The notes beneath the pieces are model-generated. The model searched no databases. It saw only the letters and a program-made list of their open reading frames with translations, and had not been told where the DNA came from. From contig JAHIPG010000036.1 in assembly GCA_018894775.1 (NCBI GenBank), forward strand, positions 1-10,617: a stretch of DNA of 10,617 nt. Reading direction: 5' to 3'. Below, one piece after another: positions 1 to 7,456 of this stretch. The translations under genes were made by a program, and so were the position numbers. Each line of letters opens with the position of its first letter. Position 1 is the stretch's first letter. The DNA comes from Nanobdellota archaeon. GTDB taxonomy: Archaea > Nanobdellota > Nanobdellia > SCGC-AAA011-G17 > VGLX01.

Positions 1-1
1 C

Positions 2-127
2 ACAGCAACACATAATGAACAATCAAGCTTTTATATGCAAGGACTAAAAGGGATAATAACAGGACTATTCTTCCTATTCCTAATATTAGTAGTATTCCTG
101 GTAATATTACGGTTAAAGGCAAGATAG
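2..127 (+). CDS. C-terminal end of a membrane-anchored protein (partial)
   Basis: An open frame enters from the left edge and ends at the TAG at 125-127, giving the last 41 residues of a protein whose start lies outside the window. The visible part is a short polar stretch (THNEQSSFYMQG), then one strongly hydrophobic segment of about 20 residues (IITGLFFLFLILVVFLVIL), and a basic end (RLKAR). A final hydrophobic helix followed by Arg/Lys is a typical stop-transfer anchor, so the body of the protein is probably outside the cell and the tail cytoplasmic. The next gene has the same kind of C-terminal anchor, so both may be surface proteins. The family cannot be told from this fragment. No T-tract follows the stop; the promoter of the next gene begins 14 bases later. 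Confidence 0.7.
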   Translation, partial: TATHNEQSSFYMQGLKGIITGLFFLFLILVVFLVILRLKAR

Positions 128-140
128 GCTTAATTCCTAC

Positions 141-165
141 CGAAACTTTTATAAAGGCTTTATAA
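141..165 (+). promoter_or_regulatory. Archaeal promoter (BRE + TATA) of the S-layer-like gene
   Basis: The sequence CGAAACTTTTATAAAGG fits an archaeal BRE (CGAAA, 141-145) followed by a TATA box (TTTTATAA, 147-154). A second TATA-like element, CTTTATAA, follows at 158-165. With the usual distance of about 26 bases from TATA centre to start, transcription would begin near 177-188, giving a leader of about 30-40 bases before the ATG at 218. The position is inferred from the motif only. Confidence 0.6.
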
Positions 166-189
166 CTCCTGGAGAATAACAAAATAATA

Positions 190-205
190 CTAAACAAAAG
201 TTTAG
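190..205 (+). promoter_or_regulatory. Leader hairpin touching the ribosome-binding site
   Basis: CTAAAC (190-195), loop AAAA, GTTTAG (200-205) is a perfect 6-bp stem with a 4-base loop. It lies at the predicted 5' end of the mRNA for the S-layer-like protein. The 3' arm contains the first bases of the ribosome-binding site AGGGGG (204-209), which sits 8 bases before the ATG. It could protect the 5' end or modulate ribosome access. The stem is AT-rich and short, so its effect is uncertain. Confidence 0.4.
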
Positions 206-217
206 GGGGTATATACC

Positions 218-1537
218 ATGAAAGCAATAAAACAAATTACTGCAATTCTACTTTTACTAGTTGGATTGTTAGTAGTTAGCAGTGCAGCATTGGCAACGCC
301 TACCTCCTTCGAAGTAGAAGTGAATGATGAAGACCTTGCAGAAGGTGGAAGTTCATTCTATGCAGAAAGGGGCGGAGAGCTAGAAATAGAAATTAAATTC
401 GAGTTTGACGAAATAAAGGATGACTTGAAAATAAAAACATGGCTCGGCGGATATGAATATGAAGATGTCGAAGATTCAACAAGTATGTTTGACTACCCAG
501 TAGCTAACGTACTTATGAAAAAAGTTCTTAACATAGAACTACCAAACGACATGGATGCATCAGAAGAGTACTTTCTACATGTTGAGTTATACAACCATGA
601 TTACGTACATCAGGTTAAGTATAAACTACAAATAGAAGAGCAAAGGCACAGACTAGACATCCAAGATGTAATTCTAAGGCCAAGTACTGTCACAGCTGGA
701 AGCGCTATGTTCGCAACCGTAAGAGTTGAAAACATGGGCGACAAAAAAGAAGAAAACATAAAGGTAACTGTAAGTATACCTGATTTAGGTGTTTCAGCAA
801 GAACATACATAGATGAGTTAGTATCTGAAGAAGATCTTAACAAATATGATGAAGATGAAATTGAAACATCAGAATCAAGCGAAGAAATGAGACTTACAAT
901 ACCACAAGACGCTGCAGAAGGCGACTACGCTGTTGAAGTTACACTAAGCTACAACAGGAATAAAGAAACAGTTACACACACAGAAACTGTTCATGTTAAA
1001 GCTGCAGACGCAACCGCAACAGCAACAGCTCCAGAAACACTAGTAAGTGTTGATGGTACAAGCAAAGAACTAGCAGCTGGTATTGAATCAGCATTCAAAA
1101 TAATGGTTGCTAACCTTGGTGACAGTTCAGCAGTCTACTCAGTAGAGATTGCTGGAACAGAGCTATGGGCTACAGCTAGAGTTGAACCTGCTATGGTTAC
1201 ACTAGGACCTGACTCAACTGGTGAGATGTACGTATACGTTAAACCAAAAGAAGATGCTGAAGCTGGAACACACAGTTTCACAGCTAAAGTTAAGTCCGGA
1301 AACACAATCGTAAAGGAAACAACTCTAACAGCAGATGTTACAGGTAGTGCTACAAGCACAACAACAGCTGCAACAGCTGGCGAAACAAACTTCGCAAGTC
1401 TAAAGAACGCTCTAGTAATCGGATTTGGTGTACTAGTAGTATTACTGGTTATCCTTGGACTTATCATAGCATTCAATAAAATGAATTCAAATGATGACGA
1501 AGAGATACCAGCTAGTGAAGGCCAAGCTTATTACTAA
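218..1537 (+). CDS. Putative S-layer-like surface protein, secreted and C-terminally anchored
   Basis: This 439-residue protein has a clear export signal: basic MKAIKQ, a hydrophobic core at about 7-24, and an AxA cleavage site (A24-L25-A26, then T27). The exterior part has about three beta-rich modules. Residues 31-141 are an acidic N-terminal module. Residues 147-260 resemble CARDB-type Ig-like domains. Residues 273-375 are another Ig-like module, like those in archaeal COG1470-type surface proteins. Thr/Ala-rich linkers (263-271 and 374-388) look like glycosylated stalks. A single membrane helix at 398-419 is followed by a short acidic tail (NDDEE, ending QAYY). The ATG has the ribosome-binding site AGGGGG 8 bases upstream. 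The gene has its own promoter and terminator, as expected for an abundant protein. It resembles proteins annotated as putative S-layer proteins in DPANN archaea; that assignment is from memory, whereas secretion and anchoring are visible in the sequence. Confidence 0.75.
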   Translation: MKAIKQITAILLLLVGLLVVSSAALATPTSFEVEVNDEDLAEGGSSFYAERGGELEIEIKFEFDEIKDDLKIKTWLGGYEYEDVEDSTSMFDYPVANVLMKKVLNIELPNDMDASEEYFLHVELYNHDYVHQVKYKLQIEEQRHRLDIQDVILRPSTVTAGSAMFATVRVENMGDKKEENIKVTVSIPDLGVSARTYIDELVSEEDLNKYDEDEIETSESSEEMRLTIPQDAAEGDYAVEVTLSYNRNKETVTHTETVHVKAADATATATAPETLVSVDGTSKELAAGIESAFKIMVANLGDSSAVYSVEIAGTELWATARVEPAMVTLGPDSTGEMYVYVKPKEDAEAGTHSFTAKVKSGNTIVKETTLTADVTGSATSTTTAATAGETNFASLKNALVIGFGVLVVLLVILGLIIAFNKMNSNDDEEIPASEGQAYY

Positions 1538-1548
1538 AAAAGCCAACC

Positions 1549-1572
1549 TTTTTTTATTTTTTTTATTTTTTT
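1549..1572 (+). terminator. T-rich transcription terminator
   Basis: Three runs of 7-8 T separated by single A residues (24 bases, all T except two A) begin 11 bases after the stop of the surface-protein gene. Archaeal transcription ends on such T tracts without needing a hairpin. It separates the surface-protein gene from the DHH gene, although the DHH gene shows no obvious separate promoter in the short gap. Confidence 0.75.
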
Positions 1573-1607
1573 CAAAGAGATGTTCTACAAACCATTAAGG
1601 AGATAAA

Positions 1608-2798
1608 ATGAAAGACGAATACAAAGGATTCAAAAAAACAATAAGCAAATACCCTTTATCACACCAAAGAAAGATATTATCCTCATTAGATGACATGGTT
1701 AAAAAGACTTACAAAACTGATATCCAAAAAGACTTGGAAAAGATTAGTTCTGGACCAAGATTAGTCACACATATAGATACAGATGGAATTGTTAGTGCAG
1801 TGATGATGTGCTATGTCAATCCTAAAAAATACAAAGAAATCATATTCTCAGATTACAAACCAATAAATGCTGGAAAGTTAATACTACTAGAAACAGATGA
1901 TGTTGTTGACCTGCCTCAACCAAGAAATCCAATATACAATAAAGGTGAGCCTGCAAAACATGAAGGAAAAGTTATTTTTGAAGATGCAAGAGTAAACTTC
2001 TGGGCAGACCACCATGAAACAGGATTATTTGAAGGTGGATATCTGGGCAACCATATCTATGATGCTTCATCACCCTCATGCGCATCATTATTATACAACC
2101 ACCTCCTACCAGATTTTCCAAGAATAAAAAGATTCCAAAAACTGGTGGAAGGAACTGATATCGTAGATGCAGCAAGGTATACAACACCAGAAGCACCTTA
2201 TGATATGAAGAACCATGCAGTTGTTCTAAGATTGATGCTTATAGCAAGATCACAAAGGAAACTTAAACTAGGATTCAGAGAAGAACTGATAAGAGACTGT
2301 GCGGATCACAAAAAGAAATGGCAAGATGTAATAAATCAACCGATAGTAAACGCACTTGCCAAGGAAAGCATTACAGAGATGAAAAAATACAGGGAATACA
2401 TAACACCCATGATTACAAATGAACATGGCGTAATAATGAAGGTAGAAGAAAAAAGAAGGCCAAAAGGTAATGGCTTAAAAGACAGATATTATCCAAATAC
2501 ACTTTATCCTGAAAGTTTATTCTTTTTTGATGTTCAACCAGCATACGGAGCAAAGGATTGCTACATGATAACTATGACAGAAAACAACTTAGCAAAAGAT
2601 AAAAAAGGAAATCATCCAAGCGAAATAATACTTGGAGAAGAGATGAAAACAATAATCAAAGAACTAACAGACTCAGAAGACGCAGGCGGACATAAAGGAA
2701 TCGGAATATGTACAGCTGTACCCAAAGACAACAAAGATGATGTAATAAAAATCTGTAAAGAACTTCTTTTCAAAGAAACAAAACGTCTAGGTTGCTAA
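1608..2798 (+). CDS. DHH-family phosphoesterase (RecJ/NrnA-like fold)
   Basis: The 396-residue product carries the metal-binding signatures of DHH phosphoesterases. Motif I is HIDTDG (H55, D57, D59), the DHH motif is WADHHETG (D134-H135-H136), and a further acidic motif is GTDIVDA (D184/D187). A C-terminal AGGH (359-362) followed by glycines fits the substrate-binding GGH loop of a DHHA1 domain. D82 in IIFSDY may supply the remaining metal ligand. Family members hydrolyse phosphodiester bonds with Mn2+/Mg2+ in single-stranded DNA (RecJ, archaeal GAN), short RNA oligonucleotides (NrnA) or cyclic dinucleotides. I cannot tell which substrate applies here. The helical region at about 205-265 (many Lys/Arg) between the two domains could bind nucleic acid. 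The start is supported by AAGGAGAT three bases before the ATG. It is convergent with smc and their stops overlap by 4 bases. Confidence 0.82.
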   Translation: MKDEYKGFKKTISKYPLSHQRKILSSLDDMVKKTYKTDIQKDLEKISSGPRLVTHIDTDGIVSAVMMCYVNPKKYKEIIFSDYKPINAGKLILLETDDVVDLPQPRNPIYNKGEPAKHEGKVIFEDARVNFWADHHETGLFEGGYLGNHIYDASSPSCASLLYNHLLPDFPRIKRFQKLVEGTDIVDAARYTTPEAPYDMKNHAVVLRLMLIARSQRKLKLGFREELIRDCADHKKKWQDVINQPIVNALAKESITEMKKYREYITPMITNEHGVIMKVEEKRRPKGNGLKDRYYPNTLYPESLFFFDVQPAYGAKDCYMITMTENNLAKDKKGNHPSEIILGEEMKTIIKELTDSEDAGGHKGIGICTAVPKDNKDDVIKICKELLFKETKRLGC

Positions 2799-5700
2799 AC
2801 CCTTAAACTAACAACCTTACTAACACCTTCCTGCATGGAAACACCATATATATTATTAGCTTCTGTGATCACATTATCATTGTGAGAAACAACTATGTAC
2901 TGAGCCCCACTAGAGTACTGTGCGATAAGCTTAGATAACAGCTCAGAGTTCCTCTTATCAAGAGCAGCGTCCACCTCATCTAACAGATAGAAACTTGCAG
3001 GATTAAATTCCTGTATAGCAAATATGAATGCCAAAGCAGCCAAAGTCTTCTCCCCACCAGATAAACTCTTGATATCCAAGAATCTATTACCAATAAGCTT
3101 AACCCTAATATCTACACCACCTTCAAACACTTTCTGCTTATTTTCAAGCTCCAATACAGCCAAACCTTTGGTCGAAAGCTTTGAGTAACAATCTTCAAAA
3201 TTCCTCTTAAGAATCTTAAAAGTTTTCATGAAGCTAAACTGCTTCTTACCATCAATCTCCTTCATCATAGAGATAACTGATTCCTTCTCTTCCCTCATCT
3301 TATCTTTTTTCTCAAGAATCTCCTTATATTTAGTATTGACCTCTTCATAAATCTCCAAAGACCTCAAATTAACATTACCCAAATCTTTCATCATACCATC
3401 AAACTGCCTTATCTCATATAGTAACCGCTGTTCATCTATACCTCTTCGAATCTTAGCATCACCATATTCTTTGAACTCCTCTTCCAAGCCTGCCAGCTCA
3501 GAACTGAATTTAGCCCTATTATTGTTAATGTTATTTATCTTCTCTTCAACAAGCTTTATCTTACCTTCTTCCCCAACCAGCCTCTGTTCCTGTTGCACTA
3601 TAAACCCACTCATCTTCTGTCTCTTATCATACAAGGACTTGAATTCTGTATAGAATTTCTTCTCTTTTGATTCCTTATTCTTCAATGATATTTTCTTATT
3701 CTTCAATCCTTCCTCAAGAGTTTTTATCTCTTCCTCAAATCTGGTTTGATCTTTTACTTGCTGTCTGATTATTTCCTGTAATTTTTCTTTTTCTTTCTTA
3801 AAATGATCATTTATTCTGCTATTAATACTCTTGATCTCTAAATTAGCCTCTGTCAATTCCACATGTACATTCTGTTTCTTCTCACCGAACTCACTCAAGC
3901 CTCGCTCAACTTCAGGCCTCCTTAAAGCTTCCTTCAACTTAGTTCTTCTCTGTTTCAAATCTTCAAAGTCTTTATTATGTAGAGAAATCTTTACCTCTGA
4001 CTCTTTTATCTGTTCAATGATAGCTTCCATCTGCTTAGTTAGTTTATCTTTAGTTTCTTTGAATTCACCAACATCACCAGAGAACCCTATCATCTTTTCA
4101 AGACTCGTAATTTCTCCTTCCAAAATAGCCTTACGCTCTTTAAGGTCCCACAATGAATTTCCGTTAAGAAGCTTTTTCTCACCTAATTCATCAACCTGTT
4201 TCTTAAGTTCAGACTCTTCTTTGCTCAACTTAGATATATTAGTACCTAACTGCTTCTCCTTGAAAGCACCAACCCTTTTCCTTCTATAACCTCCGACCAT
4301 CGCACCGCTCGATTCTATGAGATCGCCTTCCAAAGTTACCATACGGGCAGCACCCACACCCAACTTACGTGCAGTATCAAGATTATTAACAACCAAAGTA
4401 TTTCCAAAAACGTGTGAAAAAATATTCTTAAATTTAGGATCATAACTTATCAAATCGACAGCAAAGCCGACAACACCTTTCTTAACAGACATACTCTGAA
4501 CCATATGGTTGGATGGCACAGGTTTAACCTTATTTAGAGGTAAAAAAGTAACAACACCTACCTTATTCTCTTTAAGATGCTTAATACATTTTGCCGCAGT
4601 CTCATCATTGTCTACAACAACACTCTTAACCCTTGAACCTGCAGCTATCTCCAAAGCCATAGAATATTTTGGATTGACTTTTCCAAGATCAGATACAGTA
4701 CCAAAAATACCATTTCCAAGTCCAAGAACAGTCTTTATAGCATCACTTCCTGCAGCAAACTCTCTTATGCTTGTCTGCCTAGCATTCAGCCTTGCAAGCT
4801 CTTCAGAAATACCTGTAAGCTTTTTTGTAACATTAGCAAGGTCTGCAGCATATTTAGAATCTTTCTCTGATATTTCAGCAAGATCCTTCACAACAATTCC
4901 AAAATCTTCCCTGGACTTCTTAAGCTGTTCTACTTTTTCCTGATCTGCTTTCTGAATGTTCATAAGTTCGTTAATCTTTTCATCAGCAGATCTAATCTGT
5001 AATCCTAACTCGGTCTTCTTAGCAATCAAGGCCTGTTTATCTTCCTGCTTGCTTAGAATCTCTTCTTGTTTTGACTCAACTTCCTTCTCAAGATCGTCAA
5101 GCTTAGTATCAAAATTAGAATCTTTTATCCCAAACTTTGTCTTAAACTCATCTATCTCTTCTTGGATTGTCTTCTCTTGTTTTGTAAGACTAATCACTTT
5201 TGTATTCAGATCTTCTCTTCTCAAATCAAGCTCATGGATTGATTTATCATGATCCTGTAATTCCTGTTTTAACTGATGCATCCTACCTATTAACTTTGTT
5301 ATCTCACTCTTACAGGTGTTAAGTCTCTCATCATCCCTACTTATAAATTCACTCAAATCCCTCATATCTTTGTTTATCTTCCTTCTCTCATCATCACCCT
5401 TCGCATTCATATCCTCACTAAGTTTCTTAACCTCTTCCTTCTTATCATCTATCTTCTGGCCAATCTCAGATATATTATTCTTAATCTTCTCCAGATCTTG
5501 CTTTTGCTTATTAAGTCTAGAATCAGCCTCTTCTTTCTTAGCAGTCTTATCCTTAATCTGTAAATACAAGTAGGTAGCCTTGTTATTCTTAGCATTAATC
5601 TCAAACTCCTTATATTTCAAAGCCTTATCCCTATCTTTCTTTAATTCTTTCAGATATTTTTCCCTCTCAGCAATCATAATCTTAGCTTCTTTCAGCCGTT

Positions 5701-6259
5701 CTTCTACCTTATCAAGCTCTTTCAAACTTTTCTGTTTCTTATCTTCCCAAATAGATATACCTGCAATCTCCTCAACAAGCTCTCTCCTATCTACAGGTTT
5801 CATCTCCATAAACCTAGCAATATCCCCTTGAAGGATTATATTATGACCATCAGGCTCTATATTTGCACCCCTCAACATATCAACTACCTGCTGCCTTGTA
5901 CGTACTTCATCATTAATCTTATAGATACTATTACCTGAATGCTTAACCTTTCTGGTAATCTTCAACTCAGAACTTTCAACAGGAAATTTCTTGCTAGAAT
6001 TATCGAAGAATATAGAACACTCTGCCTCCTTAGAAGGAGTACCTTTCTTACCACCATTATAAATCAAGTTCGCGGATTTCGCTGCCCGAAGGCTCTTAGC
6101 AGAAGTCTTACCCAACACAAAACAGAGAAGGTCCATGATGTTACTCTTACCTGCCCCATTAGGCCCCAAGATACAATTAAACCCATTCCCAAATATGACT
6201 TCCGTTTGTTTTGCAAAAGATTTGAATCCCTTAGCAGTAATCTTATTTATTATAGTCAA
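2795..6259 (-). CDS. smc: Chromosome segregation ATPase SMC
   Basis: This is a full-length SMC of 1154 residues, the usual size. In order it has: an N-terminal ATPase half with KGFKSF (10-15) and Walker A GPNGAGKS (32-39); a Q-loop glutamine (ILQGD, Q144); a long coiled coil (about 172-500); a hinge (about 505-660, with GNGIFG and the GAMVGGYRR end); a return coiled coil (about 665-1000); and a C-terminal half with the signature LSGGEKT (1066-1072), Walker B FYLLDEVD (1090-1097) and D-loop ALDKRN. SMC dimers close with a kleisin to form a ring that organises and segregates DNA. The start is TTG (6259-6257). AGGAGG lies 10 bases upstream, no ATG is nearby, and the N-terminus aligns with other SMCs from here. 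Kleisin genes (scpA/scpB) are not adjacent; the downstream neighbour is the convergent DHH gene. A dedicated promoter lies at about 6310-6324. Confidence 0.96.
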   Translation of the reverse strand: MTIINKITAKGFKSFAKQTEVIFGNGFNCILGPNGAGKSNIMDLLCFVLGKTSAKSLRAAKSANLIYNGGKKGTPSKEAECSIFFDNSSKKFPVESSELKITRKVKHSGNSIYKINDEVRTRQQVVDMLRGANIEPDGHNIILQGDIARFMEMKPVDRRELVEEIAGISIWEDKKQKSLKELDKVEERLKEAKIMIAEREKYLKELKKDRDKALKYKEFEINAKNNKATYLYLQIKDKTAKKEEADSRLNKQKQDLEKIKNNISEIGQKIDDKKEEVKKLSEDMNAKGDDERRKINKDMRDLSEFISRDDERLNTCKSEITKLIGRMHQLKQELQDHDKSIHELDLRREDLNTKVISLTKQEKTIQEEIDEFKTKFGIKDSNFDTKLDDLEKEVESKQEEILSKQEDKQALIAKKTELGLQIRSADEKINELMNIQKADQEKVEQLKKSREDFGIVVKDLAEISEKDSKYAADLANVTKKLTGISEELARLNARQTSIREFAAGSDAIKTVLGLGNGIFGTVSDLGKVNPKYSMALEIAAGSRVKSVVVDNDETAAKCIKHLKENKVGVVTFLPLNKVKPVPSNHMVQSMSVKKGVVGFAVDLISYDPKFKNIFSHVFGNTLVVNNLDTARKLGVGAARMVTLEGDLIESSGAMVGGYRRKRVGAFKEKQLGTNISKLSKEESELKKQVDELGEKKLLNGNSLWDLKERKAILEGEITSLEKMIGFSGDVGEFKETKDKLTKQMEAIIEQIKESEVKISLHNKDFEDLKQRRTKLKEALRRPEVERGLSEFGEKKQNVHVELTEANLEIKSINSRINDHFKKEKEKLQEIIRQQVKDQTRFEEEIKTLEEGLKNKKISLKNKESKEKKFYTEFKSLYDKRQKMSGFIVQQEQRLVGEEGKIKLVEEKINNINNNRAKFSSELAGLEEEFKEYGDAKIRRGIDEQRLLYEIRQFDGMMKDLGNVNLRSLEIYEEVNTKYKEILEKKDKMREEKESVISMMKEIDGKKQFSFMKTFKILKRNFEDCYSKLSTKGLAVLELENKQKVFEGGVDIRVKLIGNRFLDIKSLSGGEKTLAALAFIFAIQEFNPASFYLLDEVDAALDKRNSELLSKLIAQYSSGAQYIVVSHNDNVITEANNIYGVSMQEGVSKVVSLRV

Positions 6260-6309
6260 ATTAGTATTTCCTCCTTTTTTTGCTCTAAAAAAAGACTATA
6301 CCTCAAGGG

Positions 6310-6324
6310 TTTAAATATTTTATT
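6310..6324 (-). promoter_or_regulatory. TATA box for smc
   Basis: On the minus strand the sequence AATAAAATATTTAAA lies about 50 bases before the TTG start. A transcript start about 26 bases on (near 6290) leaves a leader of about 30 bases holding the AGGAGG ribosome-binding site. It lies in the 75-base gap after the small upstream gene, so smc can be transcribed on its own. A run of seven T on the minus strand (6293-6287) could also end the upstream transcript. Confidence 0.5.
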
Positions 6325-6334
6325 ATTCAATATT

Positions 6335-6529
6335 TCACACAAATTCCATATGTTCCACTTCTTTGAGATATTTTACTGTATCCTCAAGCATGACTTCCTT
6401 CTTCTGGTCATATAGCTCTTCTATAACATCAGCTTCATCATCCTTATCGAAAGCCTTCAGCATAACTTTTATCTCTTTCATGAAAGCATCCATAGCTTTT
6501 TCCAATTCATCTCTTCTAATATTACTCAC
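6335..6529 (-). CDS. Small acidic helical protein of unknown function
   Basis: A 64-residue frame lies just upstream of smc on the same strand. The product is highly charged and almost certainly helical (for example ELEKAMDAFMKEIK, KDDEADVIEELYDQKK), with no cysteines, no signal peptide and no membrane segment. I do not recognise the family. It is favoured over the opposite-strand frame at 6363-6575, which reads as a Ser/Phe-rich shadow. The marked start is GTG at 6529-6527, but that GTG is part of GGGGTGA, itself an excellent ribosome-binding sequence, so the real start may be slightly downstream (in-frame ATT at codon 4, or ATG at codons 13 or 17). A TATA-like box lies about 45 bases upstream. 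Its position invites the idea of an SMC-related role, but nothing in the sequence proves it. Confidence 0.55.
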   Translation of the reverse strand: MSNIRRDELEKAMDAFMKEIKVMLKAFDKDDEADVIEELYDQKKEVMLEDTVKYLKEVEHMEFV

Positions 6530-6570
6530 CCCACATCTGTTTAATCAAGAAAATAAGAAAAGCTCCATCA

Positions 6571-6580
6571 CTTAAATATG
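6571..6580 (-). promoter_or_regulatory. TATA-like box for the small acidic gene
   Basis: The minus strand reads CATATTTAAG here. Start of transcription would fall near 6550, about 20 bases before the GTG. Together with the rpo7 promoter it makes the 157-base gap at 6530-6686 a divergent promoter region. I see nothing else in that gap. Confidence 0.4.
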
Positions 6581-6649
6581 TTGCGCTAAAACCTTATTAA
6601 AAGCCGAATAAATCAAGAATACCAGCATTTACAAAACTTCTCCAAACAG

Positions 6650-6664
6650 AAAGGTTTAAAAATA
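6650..6664 (+). promoter_or_regulatory. Promoter of the rpo7 operon, probably leaderless
   Basis: AAAGGTTTAAAAATA fits a BRE/TATA pair with the TATA core TTTAAAAAT at 6655-6663. Adding about 26-27 bases from its centre places transcription start at about 6685-6687, exactly on the ATG of rpo7. No ribosome-binding sequence lies before that ATG (the preceding bases are TTAATTTATAAA), which supports a leaderless mRNA. Confidence 0.6.
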
Positions 6665-6686
6665 CATTTTCTTGTTAATTTATAAA

Positions 6687-7271
6687 ATGTTTTACGAACT
6701 AGAAGTAAAAGGACATATAAGAGTACCACCAAACTCTTTTTCAGAAAAAACAAAGGATTCCATACTTAAGAGACTAAACGAAAAGTTTGAAGGCTACATG
6801 TCAAAGGACTTAGGAATAATCATCGGAGTGTCAGACGTACTCAACATAGGGGAAGGAAAGATAATCCCTGGAGACGGAGCAGCTTATTATGACACAACAT
6901 TCAAGATATTAAGCTTCAAACCAGAACTACAGGAAGTAGTATTAGGCAAGATCACTGATATAACTGACTTTGGAGCATTTATCGACGTAGGACCAATAGA
7001 CGGAATGATCCACGTATCACAAACAATGGACGATTTTGTAAGCTTCAGCAAATCAAATGTATTAACAGGGAAAGAAAGCAAAAAATCACTGAAAGTTAAC
7101 GACCATTGCAGATCAAGAATAATCGCTGTAAGCTTCAAAGACCCTTCAAATCCAAAGATAGGATTAACGATGAGGCAGCCCAAACTAGGAAACCTAAAAT
7201 GGATTGAAGAAGAATTAAAGAAAAAATTAAAAGCTACAAAAACACCAGCTAAGAAGAAAGGAGCTAAATAA
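6687..7271 (+). CDS. rpo7: RNA polymerase subunit Rpo7 (E')
   Basis: This 194-residue subunit forms, with Rpo4, the stalk of archaeal RNA polymerase, which binds emerging RNA and aids initiation and elongation. It is the counterpart of eukaryotic Rpb7. Residues 1-80 are the N-terminal tip domain (MFYELEVKGHIRVPP, then IIIGVSDV and IIPGDGAAYYD). Residues 82-162 are the S1 RNA-binding domain (VLGKITDITDFGAFIDVGP, MIHVSQ, KIGLTMRQP). The end is Lys-rich (about 177-194). An upstream in-frame TTG at 6672 would add five residues (MLIYK), but the family normally starts at the MFYELEVK-like sequence and the promoter places the transcript start at the ATG, so I use 6687. It is first in the rpo7-spt4-eS24-eS31 operon. 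Its stop and the spt4 start share a base (TAATG). Confidence 0.95.
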   Translation: MFYELEVKGHIRVPPNSFSEKTKDSILKRLNEKFEGYMSKDLGIIIGVSDVLNIGEGKIIPGDGAAYYDTTFKILSFKPELQEVVLGKITDITDFGAFIDVGPIDGMIHVSQTMDDFVSFSKSNVLTGKESKKSLKVNDHCRSRIIAVSFKDPSNPKIGLTMRQPKLGNLKWIEEELKKKLKATKTPAKKKGAK

Positions 7272-7456
7272 TGGCAAAAAAAGTCTGTAAAAAATGTAAA
7301 GTATTCGTAACAGGTAATGAATGCCCTATATGTCACAGGAATCAATTCTCAGAAAACTGGCAGGGCAGAATAAATATAATTGATGCCAACAAGTCAGATA
7401 TCGCAAAAAAAGTCAACATCAAAAGCAAAGGAGAATATGTTATTAAAGTAAGATGA
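7271..7456 (+). CDS. spt4: Transcription elongation factor Spt4 (RpoE'')
   Basis: The 61-residue protein has the zinc ribbon C6-x2-C9 ... C18-x2-C21 (CKKC and CPIC) and the following F-S-x-N-W-x-G-R segment (FSENWQGRI) typical of archaeal Spt4. It partners with the NGN domain of Spt5 to form the clamp that makes RNA polymerase processive. Spt5 is not in this window. AAGGAG lies 7 bases upstream of the ATG. The ATG overlaps the rpo7 stop, and its own stop overlaps the eS24 start (ATGA), so all three genes are probably translationally coupled. The name RpoE2 is historical; the protein is not a core polymerase subunit. Confidence 0.94.
   Translation: MAKKVCKKCKVFVTGNECPICHRNQFSENWQGRINIIDANKSDIAKKVNIKSKGEYVIKVR

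Noticed and set aside
773..783. Other TGTAAG occurrences (near 773, 4815, 7037 and 7125) as extra operator sites
   Set aside because: They lie inside genes, lack the ATG before TAAG and have no CTTA left arm at the right distance.
3471..5831. Several plus-strand frames opposite smc (3471-3653, 3831-4289, 4509-4943, 4956-5252, 5316-5573, 5580-5831)
   Set aside because: They are the antisense of Lys/Glu-rich coiled coil, which always reads as Ser/Leu/Phe-rich sequence. No ribosome-binding sites or domains were seen.
6672..6686. Upstream TTG start for rpo7 adding five residues
   Set aside because: The extra residues are not expected in the family, and the TATA box places the transcript start at the ATG at 6687.
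6530..6686. Small RNA gene in the divergent gap
   Set aside because: I looked for tRNA-like arms and C/D-box-like motifs and found only the two promoters.
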